Assembly: GCA_963665005.2 (NCBI GenBank)
Contig: CAXXTQ010000001.1
Span: forward strand, 1 to 64,000
DNA: 64,000 nt
From: G963665005 sp963665005
GTDB taxonomy: Bacteria > Bacillota > Clostridia > Christensenellales > SZUA-584
Reading direction: 5' to 3'
Below, piece by piece: positions 1 to 7,948 of this stretch; position 1 is the first letter of the stretch, and each line of letters begins with the position of its first letter. The position numbers and the translations under genes are program-made. The notes under the pieces were generated by a model. That model did not search any database and was not told where the DNA came from. It saw nothing but the letters and a program-made list of their open reading frames with translations.

Positions 1-332
1 ATGGGCACTTTTGCCTTGCCGCCGAACATGTATCGCATTTTTGCCGCCTGGTTTACTATCTGGTCCATAGAAATAGTGACAAAGTCCGAGAACATTATCT
101 CGGCTATGGGGCGCATTCCCGTGACCGCGGCGCCCACTGCGGTGCCTACTATCGCGGCTTCGGATATAGGCGTATCCATTACGCGCTCGGGCCCGAACTC
201 CTCGAACATTCCTACGCTTACGCCAAAAGCACCGCCATACTGCCCGACATCTTCTCCCAACAAAAAAACGTCCGGGTCTGTTCTCATCTTTTCGCACATG
301 GCTTCGTTTATCGCCTGCGCGTATGTGATCTC
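1..332 (-). CDS. E1-beta subunit of a pyruvate/acetoin-type 2-oxo acid dehydrogenase, N-terminal part, cut by the window edge
   Basis: The reading frame gives about 110 residues typical of the TPP-dependent E1-beta family: EITYAQAINEAM at the N-terminus, then LLGEDVGQYGGAFGVS and a segment ending near GGKAKVP where the window stops. With E1-alpha it would decarboxylate pyruvate or acetoin and feed a lipoyl E2. The start is odd: the family normally begins MREITYAQ, but here a TGA lies directly before the GAG codon at 330-332, and the nearest ATG (334-336) is out of frame by two bases inside a GAGAGA run. A 2-bp loss in that run would explain it. E1-alpha upstream is also damaged. Confidence 0.75.
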
Positions 333-346
333 TCATAGTAAAATCC

Positions 347-1297
347 TCATGCGTAAACGCCGTCTTGTATAGTATCTGGATCGGGGTAAGGGCTGTCCTC
401 AGCAAACTTTATGGCATTCTCTATATCCGTTTCTGCCTGCTTTTCTATATCACCGAGTTGCTGCTCTGTGAATCCGTGTTCAATCATATATTCTCTTAAT
501 CGCAGAATAGGGTCTTTTTCCTGCCACTCCTTAATCTCGCGCTCTGTTCTGTATACATTCGTGTCGCTCTTGGAGTGCCCCGAATACGGTACGTTTGCAA
601 ACAAGCAGCATAGGGCCGTTTTCTTTTACATATTCTCTTGCTTTTTTGGTCTCCTCATAGACAGCGACAGCGTCGTTGCCGTCTACCGTACTGCCCGGGA
701 AACCGTATGAGCCTGCCCTTATCTCGATATCGTCTATGTTCATTGATTTTTTTTTGCTCATAGACATACCGTAATGGTTATCTTCGCATACAAAAAGCAC
801 AGGGAGTTTCCATATCGACGCCAGATTTGCGCTTCGTGAAAGCTGCCTTCGTTCGTCGCGCCGTCGCCGAAAAAGCATACGACTATTCTGTCGATGTTCT
901 TTTTCTTTGTTGTCAGAGCCGCGCCCACAGCCATGCTCTGGCCGCCGCCGACTATGCCGTTTTCGCCGAGGTTGCCATTTTCGATATCGGCAAAATGCAT
1001 AGAACCGCCCCTTCCCCCGCAGCAGCCTGTCGCTTTGCCGAGGAATTCAGCCATCATGCTGTTTATATCAATGCCTTTGGATATGCAGTGCCCGTGCCCT
1101 CTGTGTGTTGACGTCATTAGGTCTTCGGGCTCCATAGCGGCGCACACACCGCCGGCAACCGCTTCTTCGCCGATGTACAGGTGCGTTGTTCCGTGCACTT
1201 TCCCTAAAGAAAAAAGCTCTGCCGCCGTTTCTTCAAATTTTCTTGTAAGATACATTTTTTCAAGCATCTTTTTTAATTTATCTTTACTCGGGCTCAA
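347..1297 (-). pseudogene. E1-alpha subunit of a pyruvate/acetoin-type dehydrogenase, frameshifted
   Basis: The TTG start at 1297 has a good GGAGG site 7 bases upstream. The first frame (about residues 1-163) carries E1-alpha hallmarks: YIGEEAVAGG, STHRGHGH, GGRGGSMHF and the TPP motif GDGATNEGSFHEA. The protein then changes frame near 857, continues (LASIWKLPVLFVCEDNHYGM...) and changes again near 590-600 before finishing in frame (YSGHSKSD... to the stop at 347). Comparing with the family pattern, one base is missing after GAAGCGC and two around TGCAAACGTACCG. The product as read would be truncated after the TPP motif. Either this is a decaying gene or the sequence has residual indel errors here; E1-beta shows a similar lesion. 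Confidence 0.75.
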
Positions 1298-1345
1298 TTA
1301 ATTTCCTCCGCCGTTTCATAATCATTTTTGATTTTATGCGCTTGT

Positions 1346-1375
1346 ATTATATTTTATATCCCAAAGATATGTCAA
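1346..1375 (-). promoter_or_regulatory. Sigma-A-type promoter of the E1-alpha/E1-beta genes
   Basis: On the minus strand TTGACA (1370-1375) and TATAAT (1346-1351) are separated by 18 bp. They lie about 50 bp upstream of the TTG start at 1297. This is a near-consensus vegetative promoter in front of genes that now look broken. Confidence 0.7.
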
Positions 1376-1431
1376 CAAATTTCAATAAATATTTATTCTT
1401 TATTGATAAATTTTACACTTGTCATGTATTT

Positions 1432-2805
1432 TCATTTTTTAGTTGTTTTTCCTTGATTTTTATACATATTTCGCCTGTAATCGTCCGTTTCGCGAACAAC
1501 TACGCCGCTTAGCGCAAGCAGGCAGATAAGATTGGGCACAGCCATAAGCACGTTTGCGGTATCGGCAAAATTCCACACGAACTCAAGCGGAAAAACGGCG
1601 CCGACAATCACCACAATACAAAACAGCACTCTGTAAATTATCGCCGCTCTTTCCGACCGGACGAGATATTCAAGCGATTTTTCGCCGTAATAAGACCAGC
1701 CGAGTATGCTTGTAAAAGCGAACAGCATAAGCCCTATCGTAACTACATATCCGCCGATATCCGAGAGCCCTGCGCAAAACGCCGCTATAGTCAGCGGCGC
1801 GCCCGTCAGAGCGTTTCCCATGGCGTCCGCCTGCTCCCACGTTCCCGTACACGCTATGACGAGCGCGGTTATAGTGCATATTATGAGCGTATCAAAAAAA
1901 GTGCCCGTCATAGAAACGAGCCCCTGTCGCACGGGGTGGTCTGTCTTCGCGGCGGCGGCGGCAATGGGCGCACTCCCTAAGCCCGCTTCGTTAGAAAACA
2001 CGCCGCGCGCAACACCGTAACGCATTGCGGCGATAGTCGAAGCGCCGGCGAAAGCGCCTGTCGCGGCCTGCCCCGAGAACGCCGCACGAAATATGTTCGC
2101 GAGCCCTTCGCCTATCTTATCTGCGTTTAGCGCGATAACTATAAGCCCGGCGAGTATGTACAGCCCTCCCATAAGCGGCACTACTTTTGACGCGAACTTT
2201 GCTATCGTTTTTATGCCGCCCAAAATCACAAGGCCGCACATCACCGACAGCATTATTCCGACAGCGAGCGGATCTAGCCCGAAAGCCGCCTTAGCCGCGC
2301 CCGATACCGAATTCGCCTGCGCCATGTTGCCTATTCCGAAAGACGCGGTTATAGTGAACACGCAAAAAAGCACAGCCAGAAATCTGCCCAGCCGCTTTGC
2401 ACCAAGCCCCTTTTCCAGAGCGTACATAGGGCCGCCGCGCATGCTACCGTTCTCGCCTTTCTCACGATATTTTACGGCAAGCACGCACTCGGAAAACTTT
2501 GTCGCCATGCCAAAAACCGCCGTTATCCACATCCAGAAAACGGCGCCCGGCCCGCCTATCGCTATAGCCGTCGCCACGCCCGCGATATTCGCCGTGCCTA
2601 TAGTCGCGGCAAGCGATGTCATAAGCGCCTGAAAAGCGGAGATATCGCCCGCCTGCTTTTTGTTTTTATGTTTTTTAGAGAACGCCAGCTTTATTGCATA
2701 GCCTAATTTTCTTATCGGCAGAAACCTTAAACGGAACGTTAAAAAAACGCCCGTGCCGACAAGCAAAATGAGCATATACGAAGCAAAACCGCTTATTTCC
2801 TGCAT
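1432..2805 (-). CDS. AGCS-family sodium:alanine/glycine symporter
   Basis: A 457-residue polytopic membrane protein of the alanine-or-glycine:cation symporter family. It would import alanine or glycine with Na+. Recognisable segments are LLVGTGVFLTFRLRFLPIRK near the N-terminus, SLAATIGTANIAGVATAIA, GPGAVFWMWITAVFGMATKF and RGVFSNEAGLGSAPIAAAAA. The stretch before LLVGTG is only about 13 residues, roughly ten shorter than I expect for the family, and no Shine-Dalgarno sequence precedes the ATG. The upstream DNA belongs to a low-GC island, so the insertion may have removed the native start and promoter. That last point is inference. Confidence 0.88.
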   Translation of the reverse strand: MQEISGFASYMLILLVGTGVFLTFRLRFLPIRKLGYAIKLAFSKKHKNKKQAGDISAFQALMTSLAATIGTANIAGVATAIAIGGPGAVFWMWITAVFGMATKFSECVLAVKYREKGENGSMRGGPMYALEKGLGAKRLGRFLAVLFCVFTITASFGIGNMAQANSVSGAAKAAFGLDPLAVGIMLSVMCGLVILGGIKTIAKFASKVVPLMGGLYILAGLIVIALNADKIGEGLANIFRAAFSGQAATGAFAGASTIAAMRYGVARGVFSNEAGLGSAPIAAAAAKTDHPVRQGLVSMTGTFFDTLIICTITALVIACTGTWEQADAMGNALTGAPLTIAAFCAGLSDIGGYVVTIGLMLFAFTSILGWSYYGEKSLEYLVRSERAAIIYRVLFCIVVIVGAVFPLEFVWNFADTANVLMAVPNLICLLALSGVVVRETDDYRRNMYKNQGKTTKK

Positions 2806-2870
2806 GGTTATGTATATGGCTGGTGTGGGGTGGGATATGTGTTTGTGTGTTGAATGCTACAGTGTTTTGT

Positions 2871-5099
2871 TTACAGTGTCTGCTGTACTTGTTTTTCTAA
2901 TGATTTATAATGTCTTTCATCGTGTTTTTCAATAAATTCAAGTAAATGCTTTAGAGTACCTGGAAGTTGTGAAGTATCTAAAATATTTTCTACTGTAACA
3001 TTAGGACATACTTTTCTCAGATGAGATTGATTATTTAACAATCTAGCTATCGCCCTTACTCTTTCTGTACATTCTCCATTTTCCATTTCTAATGCTCTTT
3101 TCAATATATCTTTTCCTTGATATTTCTCTGGTATTTTAAATGACAAAAAGCCTTCTAATAATCTACGAGCAATATTTGGGTATGGTATATATTCACGTAA
3201 ATCAGAAGGCGGATGGCTCACAAAATCATAAACTTTTTTGAATAAATAAGTATATTCGTCTTCAAAATCTTTTAAAAATTGACTTTCCTTTTTTAAAACT
3301 GGTTGCCCATTTTCTCTTTCTAGCAAGTATCTTCTTGAATTCCCAAACATCTTTGTCATATCTTTATATAAGGAAAACTTATGTGTTAAAATGAAGGCTT
3401 GACCGACATTTTCTAACTTATCTCTAATATACGCTATAGCGCTATAATAGAAATTTGAATCAAAACTGGATATTGGGTCATCGAGAATAACTATACTCTC
3501 ATTTAACGGCGTGGTGTCGCTTCCCTTTAGGGAATTAAAAAAATATATTAGAGCAAGTGCATTTTTTTCGCCCTTGCTTAGCCCTGTCGCCACCTTATCA
3601 TCTCTTTTTATCTCATAACCTGTTTCTTTCCATTCAAAAGAAATGTTACTACGCCCTAATATAAAGCTAATGTCTTCATTAATCTTTTCAGCAGGAATGC
3701 GTGAGTTTCTTACCTTGTTTTCTAGTTCAATAATTTCTGAATTCATTCTAATTAATTTATCTTCTGCTTCTTTTTGTTTTTCTTGATATTTTCTTATTGA
3801 TTTTTCAAAATTTTGAATCTTTTTTGCTTCACATGCAATATAATGGTTTTCTAATCTTTTCTTATCATCTGAAACGCTTTTTGAAAAATCTTCTGACTTT
3901 TTATTATGTTCTTTAACAAGTTTGTCAAGATTATCTAATATACTATAATCAAAATCTAAATTTTTAGCAACCCTATTAAGTTCCTCAAGCAATACTTGTT
4001 CCTCTTCCAAACTTTCTTTTCGTTTTAAAATACTTATCGTTTTAGCTAAAAATTGGTCGTATTTATCGCATAATAACTCAGCTTCTATTTTTCTTTTTAA
4101 GAATATTTCCCCCAATTCTTCATAAAGCTGATCTTCAATTGGAATACTATTTTTATATTTTTCAATATTTGATCGATAACTCTCAAGTTTAATTTTAGCT
4201 TCTCTAATCTTCACCTTAAATGCGTTTAATGAATCATTAAAATATTCTTCTAATTCAATCCATTGTTCATCTGAAATAATGTTTTGACAGAATTCACATA
4301 CTTTGGTCTTCTTCTGTATATGTATATCATACCCCGTTTGCGCCCATTCTCTAAGATTCGCATCTTTTCTAAATCGTTCAACCGACCTATGTATTGGTTT
4401 CTCTTTTAGAATATTCTGAATATATTCTTTCACATTTCCTTTTACAAAATTTTTTTCATTAATAGGTATTGTTTTTTTTTGCTCCGTCAAAACAGACCTT
4501 GTTATTTTTTTTAGTTCTTCCTTATCAAGAACAATTAATTTTGTAATTTCTTTATATCTTTCATACACCTTATTTACATTATAACCTTGATCATAACCTG
4601 TACTGCTCCTAATAATCTTCGCAAGGTTTCTCTTAAGAGAAGTAAACGACTCTTCTTTTTCTTTCTTTAATTCTTTGTATTTATCTAAGGCTTCAATAAT
4701 TATTTCTTTATCTTTCTTGAGTTCCTTTATCTCATTTACAGCTTCCCCTTCATCGGCTCCAATTATATAAATATGGGCAACCTTGTCCTGTTGAATTAAA
4801 TCATCTACATAGTTTTGATGAAACACTTTTAATCGATGTCTTTCTAGTGAAATACTGGTTTTGTTCATTGTTACAGATGCTTGATCCTCCTGTTGAAATA
4901 GCATTTGAAACTTTTGATTATCCTCAAAATCTTTCTCCTTTTCAATATTAAATAACATATCGCATAATGTTGATTTTCCTGAGCCATTCCATCCATAAAT
5001 AATATTAAACTTATCAAAACAATCGATTGTTACATCCCATCGAAACTTTTCAAAAAATCTAAAGTTATCAATTGATTTAATTTTTATTAGCTTTTTCAT
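2871..5099 (-). CDS. RloC/PrrC-like ATPase, candidate anticodon nuclease (AAA_13 type)
   Basis: A 742-residue SMC/ABC-type ATPase: Walker A GWNGSGKST (36-44), signature LSKGE (508-511 region), Walker B SIVILDD (about 535-541) and H-loop His573. The middle is coiled coil with a CEFC motif at 268-271, like a Rad50/RloC zinc hook. The C-terminal part has NIARRLLEGFLSF and NNQSH, giving an Arg645...Glu649...His693 set that resembles the catalytic Arg-x3-Glu...His triad of PrrC/RloC tRNA nucleases. RloC proteins are of similar length, so an anti-phage tRNA-cutting role is plausible. The Glu-to-His spacing is longer than in PrrC, so the nuclease call is inference. The gene is AT-rich, has its own promoter and AGGAG site, and stands beside a SLOG gene. 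Confidence 0.7.
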   Translation of the reverse strand: MKKLIKIKSIDNFRFFEKFRWDVTIDCFDKFNIIYGWNGSGKSTLCDMLFNIEKEKDFEDNQKFQMLFQQEDQASVTMNKTSISLERHRLKVFHQNYVDDLIQQDKVAHIYIIGADEGEAVNEIKELKKDKEIIIEALDKYKELKKEKEESFTSLKRNLAKIIRSSTGYDQGYNVNKVYERYKEITKLIVLDKEELKKITRSVLTEQKKTIPINEKNFVKGNVKEYIQNILKEKPIHRSVERFRKDANLREWAQTGYDIHIQKKTKVCEFCQNIISDEQWIELEEYFNDSLNAFKVKIREAKIKLESYRSNIEKYKNSIPIEDQLYEELGEIFLKRKIEAELLCDKYDQFLAKTISILKRKESLEEEQVLLEELNRVAKNLDFDYSILDNLDKLVKEHNKKSEDFSKSVSDDKKRLENHYIACEAKKIQNFEKSIRKYQEKQKEAEDKLIRMNSEIIELENKVRNSRIPAEKINEDISFILGRSNISFEWKETGYEIKRDDKVATGLSKGEKNALALIYFFNSLKGSDTTPLNESIVILDDPISSFDSNFYYSAIAYIRDKLENVGQAFILTHKFSLYKDMTKMFGNSRRYLLERENGQPVLKKESQFLKDFEDEYTYLFKKVYDFVSHPPSDLREYIPYPNIARRLLEGFLSFKIPEKYQGKDILKRALEMENGECTERVRAIARLLNNQSHLRKVCPNVTVENILDTSQLPGTLKHLLEFIEKHDERHYKSLEKQVQQTL

Positions 5100-5142
5100 A
5101 GCTTCTCCTATAGAAAAAAGTTTTAATTATGATAACAATTAA

Positions 5143-5171
5143 ATCATACAACCATCGTCAAATTAAGTCAA
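5143..5171 (-). promoter_or_regulatory. Promoter of the RloC-like gene
   Basis: TTGACT (5166-5171) and TATGAT (5143-5148) on the minus strand with a 17-bp spacer, about 45 bp from the ATG at 5099. The start is preceded by TAGGAGAAGCT. Confidence 0.6.
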
Positions 5172-5192
5172 ATTTTAACATCACTATTCCTA

Positions 5193-5519
5193 TCACACCA
5201 CATACACCTCTACCCTCTTGCCCACTTTCCTCGCATAATCTACCGCCTGTCTAGTACCGCTCGACCGCCCGTCCCATATGGCGACAACCATATCCGCCGA
5301 GATGACAACAAGCTCATTTCTGCGCAAAGGTTCGGGGGTGCAATACATTTGGTATTCGGGGCGTATAATAAGCTTTGGAATGCCGTTTCTATCCGCCCAA
5401 TCTTCGGCAAGAGTATCTATTCCCCTTACTCCGCCCGAGACGATCTCCGTTGTGCCTTCGGGTATATATTTTTCTATGTCCACATTTAAACTTCTTGAAC
5501 CTATTATCGCAACTCTCAT
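5193..5519 (-). CDS. SLOG-domain protein (YspA/DUF2493 type)
   Basis: A 108-residue Rossmann-like protein. MRVAIIGSRSL at the N-terminus and EIVSGGVRGIDTLAEDWA match the nucleotide-binding loops of the SLOG superfamily (related to DprA and LOG proteins). RRNELVVISADMVVAIWDG is the third typical segment. Family members are thought to bind nucleotides or nucleotide-derived ligands; the substrate is unknown. The start follows TTGGAGG at good spacing. It is transcribed divergently from the ribbon-helix-helix gene through a shared operator region, which suggests that regulator controls it. Confidence 0.75.
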   Translation of the reverse strand: MRVAIIGSRSLNVDIEKYIPEGTTEIVSGGVRGIDTLAEDWADRNGIPKLIIRPEYQMYCTPEPLRRNELVVISADMVVAIWDGRSSGTRQAVDYARKVGKRVEVYVV

Positions 5520-5531
5520 AAATTAACCTCC

Positions 5532-5611
5532 AAGTCATACAGAAGTCATTATGACTTCTTTTTCTCTTTCGAGTATAATATGACGCTATTATAATGTCAA
5601 TACTAAGTCAT
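5532..5611. promoter_or_regulatory. Operator cluster of AAGTCAT/ATGACTT sites between the SLOG and RHH genes
   Basis: Four copies of AAGTCAT lie in the 105-bp divergent region: 5532-5538, 5543-5549, 5551-5557 (inverted) and 5605-5611. Copies two and three form the 19-bp palindrome AGAAGTCATTATGACTTCT at 5541-5559. The first two copies are 11 bp apart, one helical turn. A TATAAT at 5590-5595 could be the -10 of the plus-strand gene. Arc/MetJ-type regulators bind such repeated short sites, so autoregulation by the neighbouring gene is the simplest reading. Confidence 0.6.
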
Positions 5612-5624
5612 GGGGGTGTCAATT

Positions 5625-5798
5625 ATGAAAGATCGTCTACCACATTATACTTTACGTATAGAGAGAGAATTGCAGGATAAATTAAAATTTGTCGCCGAAT
5701 ATGAAGGGCGCACCAAAAACAAAGAGATAGAACAGCTTATCAAAAAACGTATCGCTGAGTTTGAGGCGGTTCACGGGAAAATTAAACTACAGAAATAG
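5625..5798 (+). CDS. Arc/CopG-type ribbon-helix-helix DNA-binding protein
   Basis: A 57-residue protein. I start it at ATG 5625, which has GGGGGTG 6 bases upstream, rather than at an earlier in-frame ATG. HYTLRIERELQDKLKFVAEYEGRTKNKEIEQLIKKRI fits one Arc-like domain: a beta strand that reads the DNA groove followed by two helices. It acts as a dimer or tetramer on repeated operators. The AAGTCAT cluster just upstream is the probable target, making this the likely regulator of itself and of the divergent SLOG gene. Confidence 0.75.
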   Translation: MKDRLPHYTLRIERELQDKLKFVAEYEGRTKNKEIEQLIKKRIAEFEAVHGKIKLQK

Positions 5799-5872
5799 GC
5801 ATAAAAAAAAGACGTACAATACACCTTTTTCTTGAAGGCTCTGGCTCCAAGCTTACGATTTATACCTTAAGA

Positions 5873-5910
5873 ATGAAATGCCTTTATAAAGGCATTTCAT
5901 ATATCTTTTG
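5873..5910. terminator. Hairpin terminator between the RHH gene and OGG
   Basis: A perfect palindromic stem, ATGAAATGCC/GGCATTTCAT with a short AT loop (5873-5900), is followed by a T-rich stretch. It lies downstream of the RHH gene (plus) and of OGG (minus) and could serve both. Confidence 0.6.
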
Positions 5911-5958
5911 CTTCTTTTCTTTAAGAAAAGGAGCGGGAGCGCGAGGGCAGCGCCCTCG

Positions 5959-6804
5959 TTAAACGTCATGCTTGTTGTTTCGTGCGTAATGGAAAAGATA
6001 CTGCTGGGCTATGCCGGCATATTCGCCGAACTTTTCGTCTACGAACGCTCTTAGGTCGGCGTCGTTCTTGCCTGTATAACCGTAAACGTTGCAGAGAACT
6101 TTCTTCATCCATACATCGCCAGGGAAAGCCTGTGTAAAGCCGAGCGAATAAAGCGCGACGCACTCGGCAACTTTCGGGCCGACTCCGGGCAATGCCGTAA
6201 GCCGATGCCTAGCCTCAAAATAAGACGCTTTGCGGAGCCCGTCTAAATCAAAACCGCCGCATATCATCTTCGCCGTCTCGATAATATACCGCGCGCGATA
6301 CCCCGTTCCGCACTTTTCTAGATCTTGCACGCTTAGCGAAGCTAAAACGTCCGCCGTCGGGAAATCGTAATGTTCTTTTATTTTTTCGCCGTATCTTTGG
6401 CAAATCGTTTCTATTATCTTAGATATTCTTAAAACGTTGTTGTTAGATGATATTATAAAAGAAATAAGCGTCTCGAAAGGCGGCTGGCGAAGAACTCTTA
6501 TACCGCCGGCATATTCCATGCCCTTTTGCAAATACGGATCGTGTGCGTACTGTTTTTTTATTGTAGAGTAATCGCGCTCTAAATCGAAATAGCGTATAAA
6601 CTCGCAGCCCTTTTCCTGTGTGCCGAAAAGCTTGACTATGCCGTTTTCCTGCTGTGCAAAAATCTCTTTGCCAAGCGCGACGCCAAAAAAACCGTCATCC
6701 TTTGGTTTCCATCTAAAAGCCTGTCCGCAGCATAGGCACTGCCCGAGGCAAAAATCTTCTACTCCGCTTATCGCCAAATCGCCGTTTTCGTGTTTTATAA
6801 ACAT
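5959..6804 (-). CDS. 8-oxoguanine DNA glycosylase/AP lyase (OGG1 type)
   Basis: A 281-residue HhH-GPD superfamily DNA glycosylase. The N-terminal half has the OGG1-type FCLGQCLCCGQAFRW segment. The helix-hairpin-helix is LTALPGVGPKVAECVALYS, with the Lys expected for Schiff-base chemistry in GPK, and the catalytic Asp is in QAFPGDVWMK. The enzyme would remove 8-oxoguanine and related lesions in base excision repair. It stands alone between terminators, downstream of rpmA in the direction of transcription. Confidence 0.85.
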   Translation of the reverse strand: MFIKHENGDLAISGVEDFCLGQCLCCGQAFRWKPKDDGFFGVALGKEIFAQQENGIVKLFGTQEKGCEFIRYFDLERDYSTIKKQYAHDPYLQKGMEYAGGIRVLRQPPFETLISFIISSNNNVLRISKIIETICQRYGEKIKEHYDFPTADVLASLSVQDLEKCGTGYRARYIIETAKMICGGFDLDGLRKASYFEARHRLTALPGVGPKVAECVALYSLGFTQAFPGDVWMKKVLCNVYGYTGKNDADLRAFVDEKFGEYAGIAQQYLFHYARNNKHDV

Positions 6805-6821
6805 TCAATGCCCCCGAAAAA

Positions 6822-6860
6822 AAGTGAAAAAACAGGCTCTGCTTATGGCAAAACCTGTTT
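6822..6860 (-). terminator. Terminator after rpmA
   Basis: Read on the minus strand, AAACAGG (6854-6860) pairs with CCTGTTT (6830-6836) across a 17-base loop, followed by a run of T. It lies about 25 bp after the rpmA stop. Confidence 0.7.
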
Positions 6861-6882
6861 GTTTGTTTAAAAACTTCTTGAG

Positions 6883-7137
6883 CTAGTTAGGATAAACGCT
6901 TACCTGCTTTTTGTCTTTTCCCTTGCGCTCAAACTTTACATTTCCGTCAACCAAAGAGAATAACGTATCGTCTCCGCCGCGCCCTACGTTGTTGCCCGGA
7001 TATATTTTTGTGCCTCTCTGGCGAACAAGTATGTTTCCGGCAAGCACAGACTGTCCGTCGCCTGTTTTGACGCCGAGCCGTTTGCTCTCGCTGTCTCTTC
7101 CGTTTCTTGAACTTCCAACACCCTTCTTATGTGCCAT
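6883..7137 (-). CDS. rpmA: 50S ribosomal protein L27
   Basis: 84 residues, starting MAHKKGVGSSRNGRDSESKR, with GNILVRQRGTKIYPGNNVG in the middle. L27 sits near the peptidyl-transferase centre. In most Firmicutes L27 is made with a short extension (pattern NLQxFA) that the protease Prp removes. Here a TAG stop precedes the ATG directly, so no extension can be encoded, and there is no prp (ysxB) gene between rplU and rpmA. The ATG has GAGG upstream. It is cotranscribed with rplU, 29 bp away. Confidence 0.97.
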   Translation of the reverse strand: MAHKKGVGSSRNGRDSESKRLGVKTGDGQSVLAGNILVRQRGTKIYPGNNVGRGGDDTLFSLVDGNVKFERKGKDKKQVSVYPN

Positions 7138-7166
7138 CTATCTGCACCTCGCTTTCACTTAGGGGA

Positions 7167-7829
7167 TTATTTCTTCTCTTCTGTCTTAGCTTTAGCAGCT
7201 GTCTTTTTAGGCGCCGCTTTTGCAGCCGTCTTTGGCGCTGCTTTTGCAGCTGTCTTTTTAGGCGCTGCTTTTGCAGTTGTCTTTGGCGCTACTTTTGCAG
7301 CCGTCTTTTTAGGCGCTGCTTTCGCAGTTGTCTTAGGCGCTGCTTTTGCGGTCGTCTTAGGCGCTGCTTTCGCTGCTGCCTTTGGCGCTGCTTTCGCTGC
7401 TGCCTTTGGCGCTGCTTTTGCTGCTGCTTTTGGCGCCGCTTTTGCTGCTGCCTTTGGTGCCGCTTTCGCTGCTGCCTTTGGTGCCGCTTTTGCTGCCGTT
7501 TCGTCAGTATCTTTCGAATTCGCTAAAGCAATACTCGTTACTTCGATCTTAGTAAAAGGCTGTCTGTGCCCTTGCTTTTTGCGATATTTTCTTTTTGGCT
7601 TATATTTAAACACGATAACCTTTTTCTCTTTGCCGTGTTCAATAACCTTTGCCTTAACCTTTGCACCGTCAACAACGGGTGTGCCGATTTTTATATCTTT
7701 GCCGTCTGCCACAACAAGAGCATCAAAACTTACAGTCTTGCCCGGCTCTGCCGATAGCTTTTCTACAAAAACGATATCGCCTTTTTGCGCCTTATATTGC
7801 TTTCCGCCCGTCTCAAAAATTGCATACAT
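7167..7829 (-). CDS. rplU: 50S ribosomal protein L21 with a long Ala/Lys/Pro repeat tail
   Basis: Residues 1 to about 103 are a normal L21: MYAIFETGGKQYKAQKGD at the start and KPKRKYRKKQGHRQPFT before the end. L21 binds 23S rRNA during 50S assembly. The protein then continues for about 115 residues of AAPKAAAK-type repeats, grading into KTTAKAAPK and PKKTAAK units and ending KTEEKK. This resembles a histone-H1-like tail and doubles the usual length. The repeats are also seen in the DNA as near-identical 21-24 bp units, so length variation between strains is likely. First gene of the rplU-rpmA operon. Confidence 0.95.
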   Translation of the reverse strand: MYAIFETGGKQYKAQKGDIVFVEKLSAEPGKTVSFDALVVADGKDIKIGTPVVDGAKVKAKVIEHGKEKKVIVFKYKPKRKYRKKQGHRQPFTKIEVTSIALANSKDTDETAAKAAPKAAAKAAPKAAAKAAPKAAAKAAPKAAAKAAPKAAAKAAPKTTAKAAPKTTAKAAPKKTAAKVAPKTTAKAAPKKTAAKAAPKTAAKAAPKKTAAKAKTEEKK

Positions 7830-7948
7830 AGATGTTACCTCCTCTTCCCAGTCTCGCCGTAATGGTATTCGGTATATACCGAAATTTTAATCGACCATTT
7901 TCGTGCGGCTCAGCTAAAAATAATATCATAAAGACCTGTCTATGTCAA
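7830..7948 (-). promoter_or_regulatory. rplU promoter and 5' leader
   Basis: TTGACA (7943-7948) and TATTAT (7920-7925) are 17 bp apart on the minus strand; the -35 overlaps the rng stop codon. The transcript would have a leader of about 80 nt ending in GAGGAGG before the rplU ATG. It contains a CGGTATATACCG hairpin. Firmicutes often have an L21 leader that mediates autoregulation in this position; assignment to that family is inference from location only. Confidence 0.7.

Noticed and set aside
7180..7500. Regular repeats that could suggest a CRISPR array or minisatellite
   Set aside because: The units are coding, contiguous and without spacers; they encode the L21 tail.
7129..7890. Plus-strand ORF of 253 codons made of Ala/Phe/Gly repeats
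   Set aside because: It is the antisense of rplU; the repeats arise from the Ala/Lys tail. No ribosome site and no plausible protein pattern.
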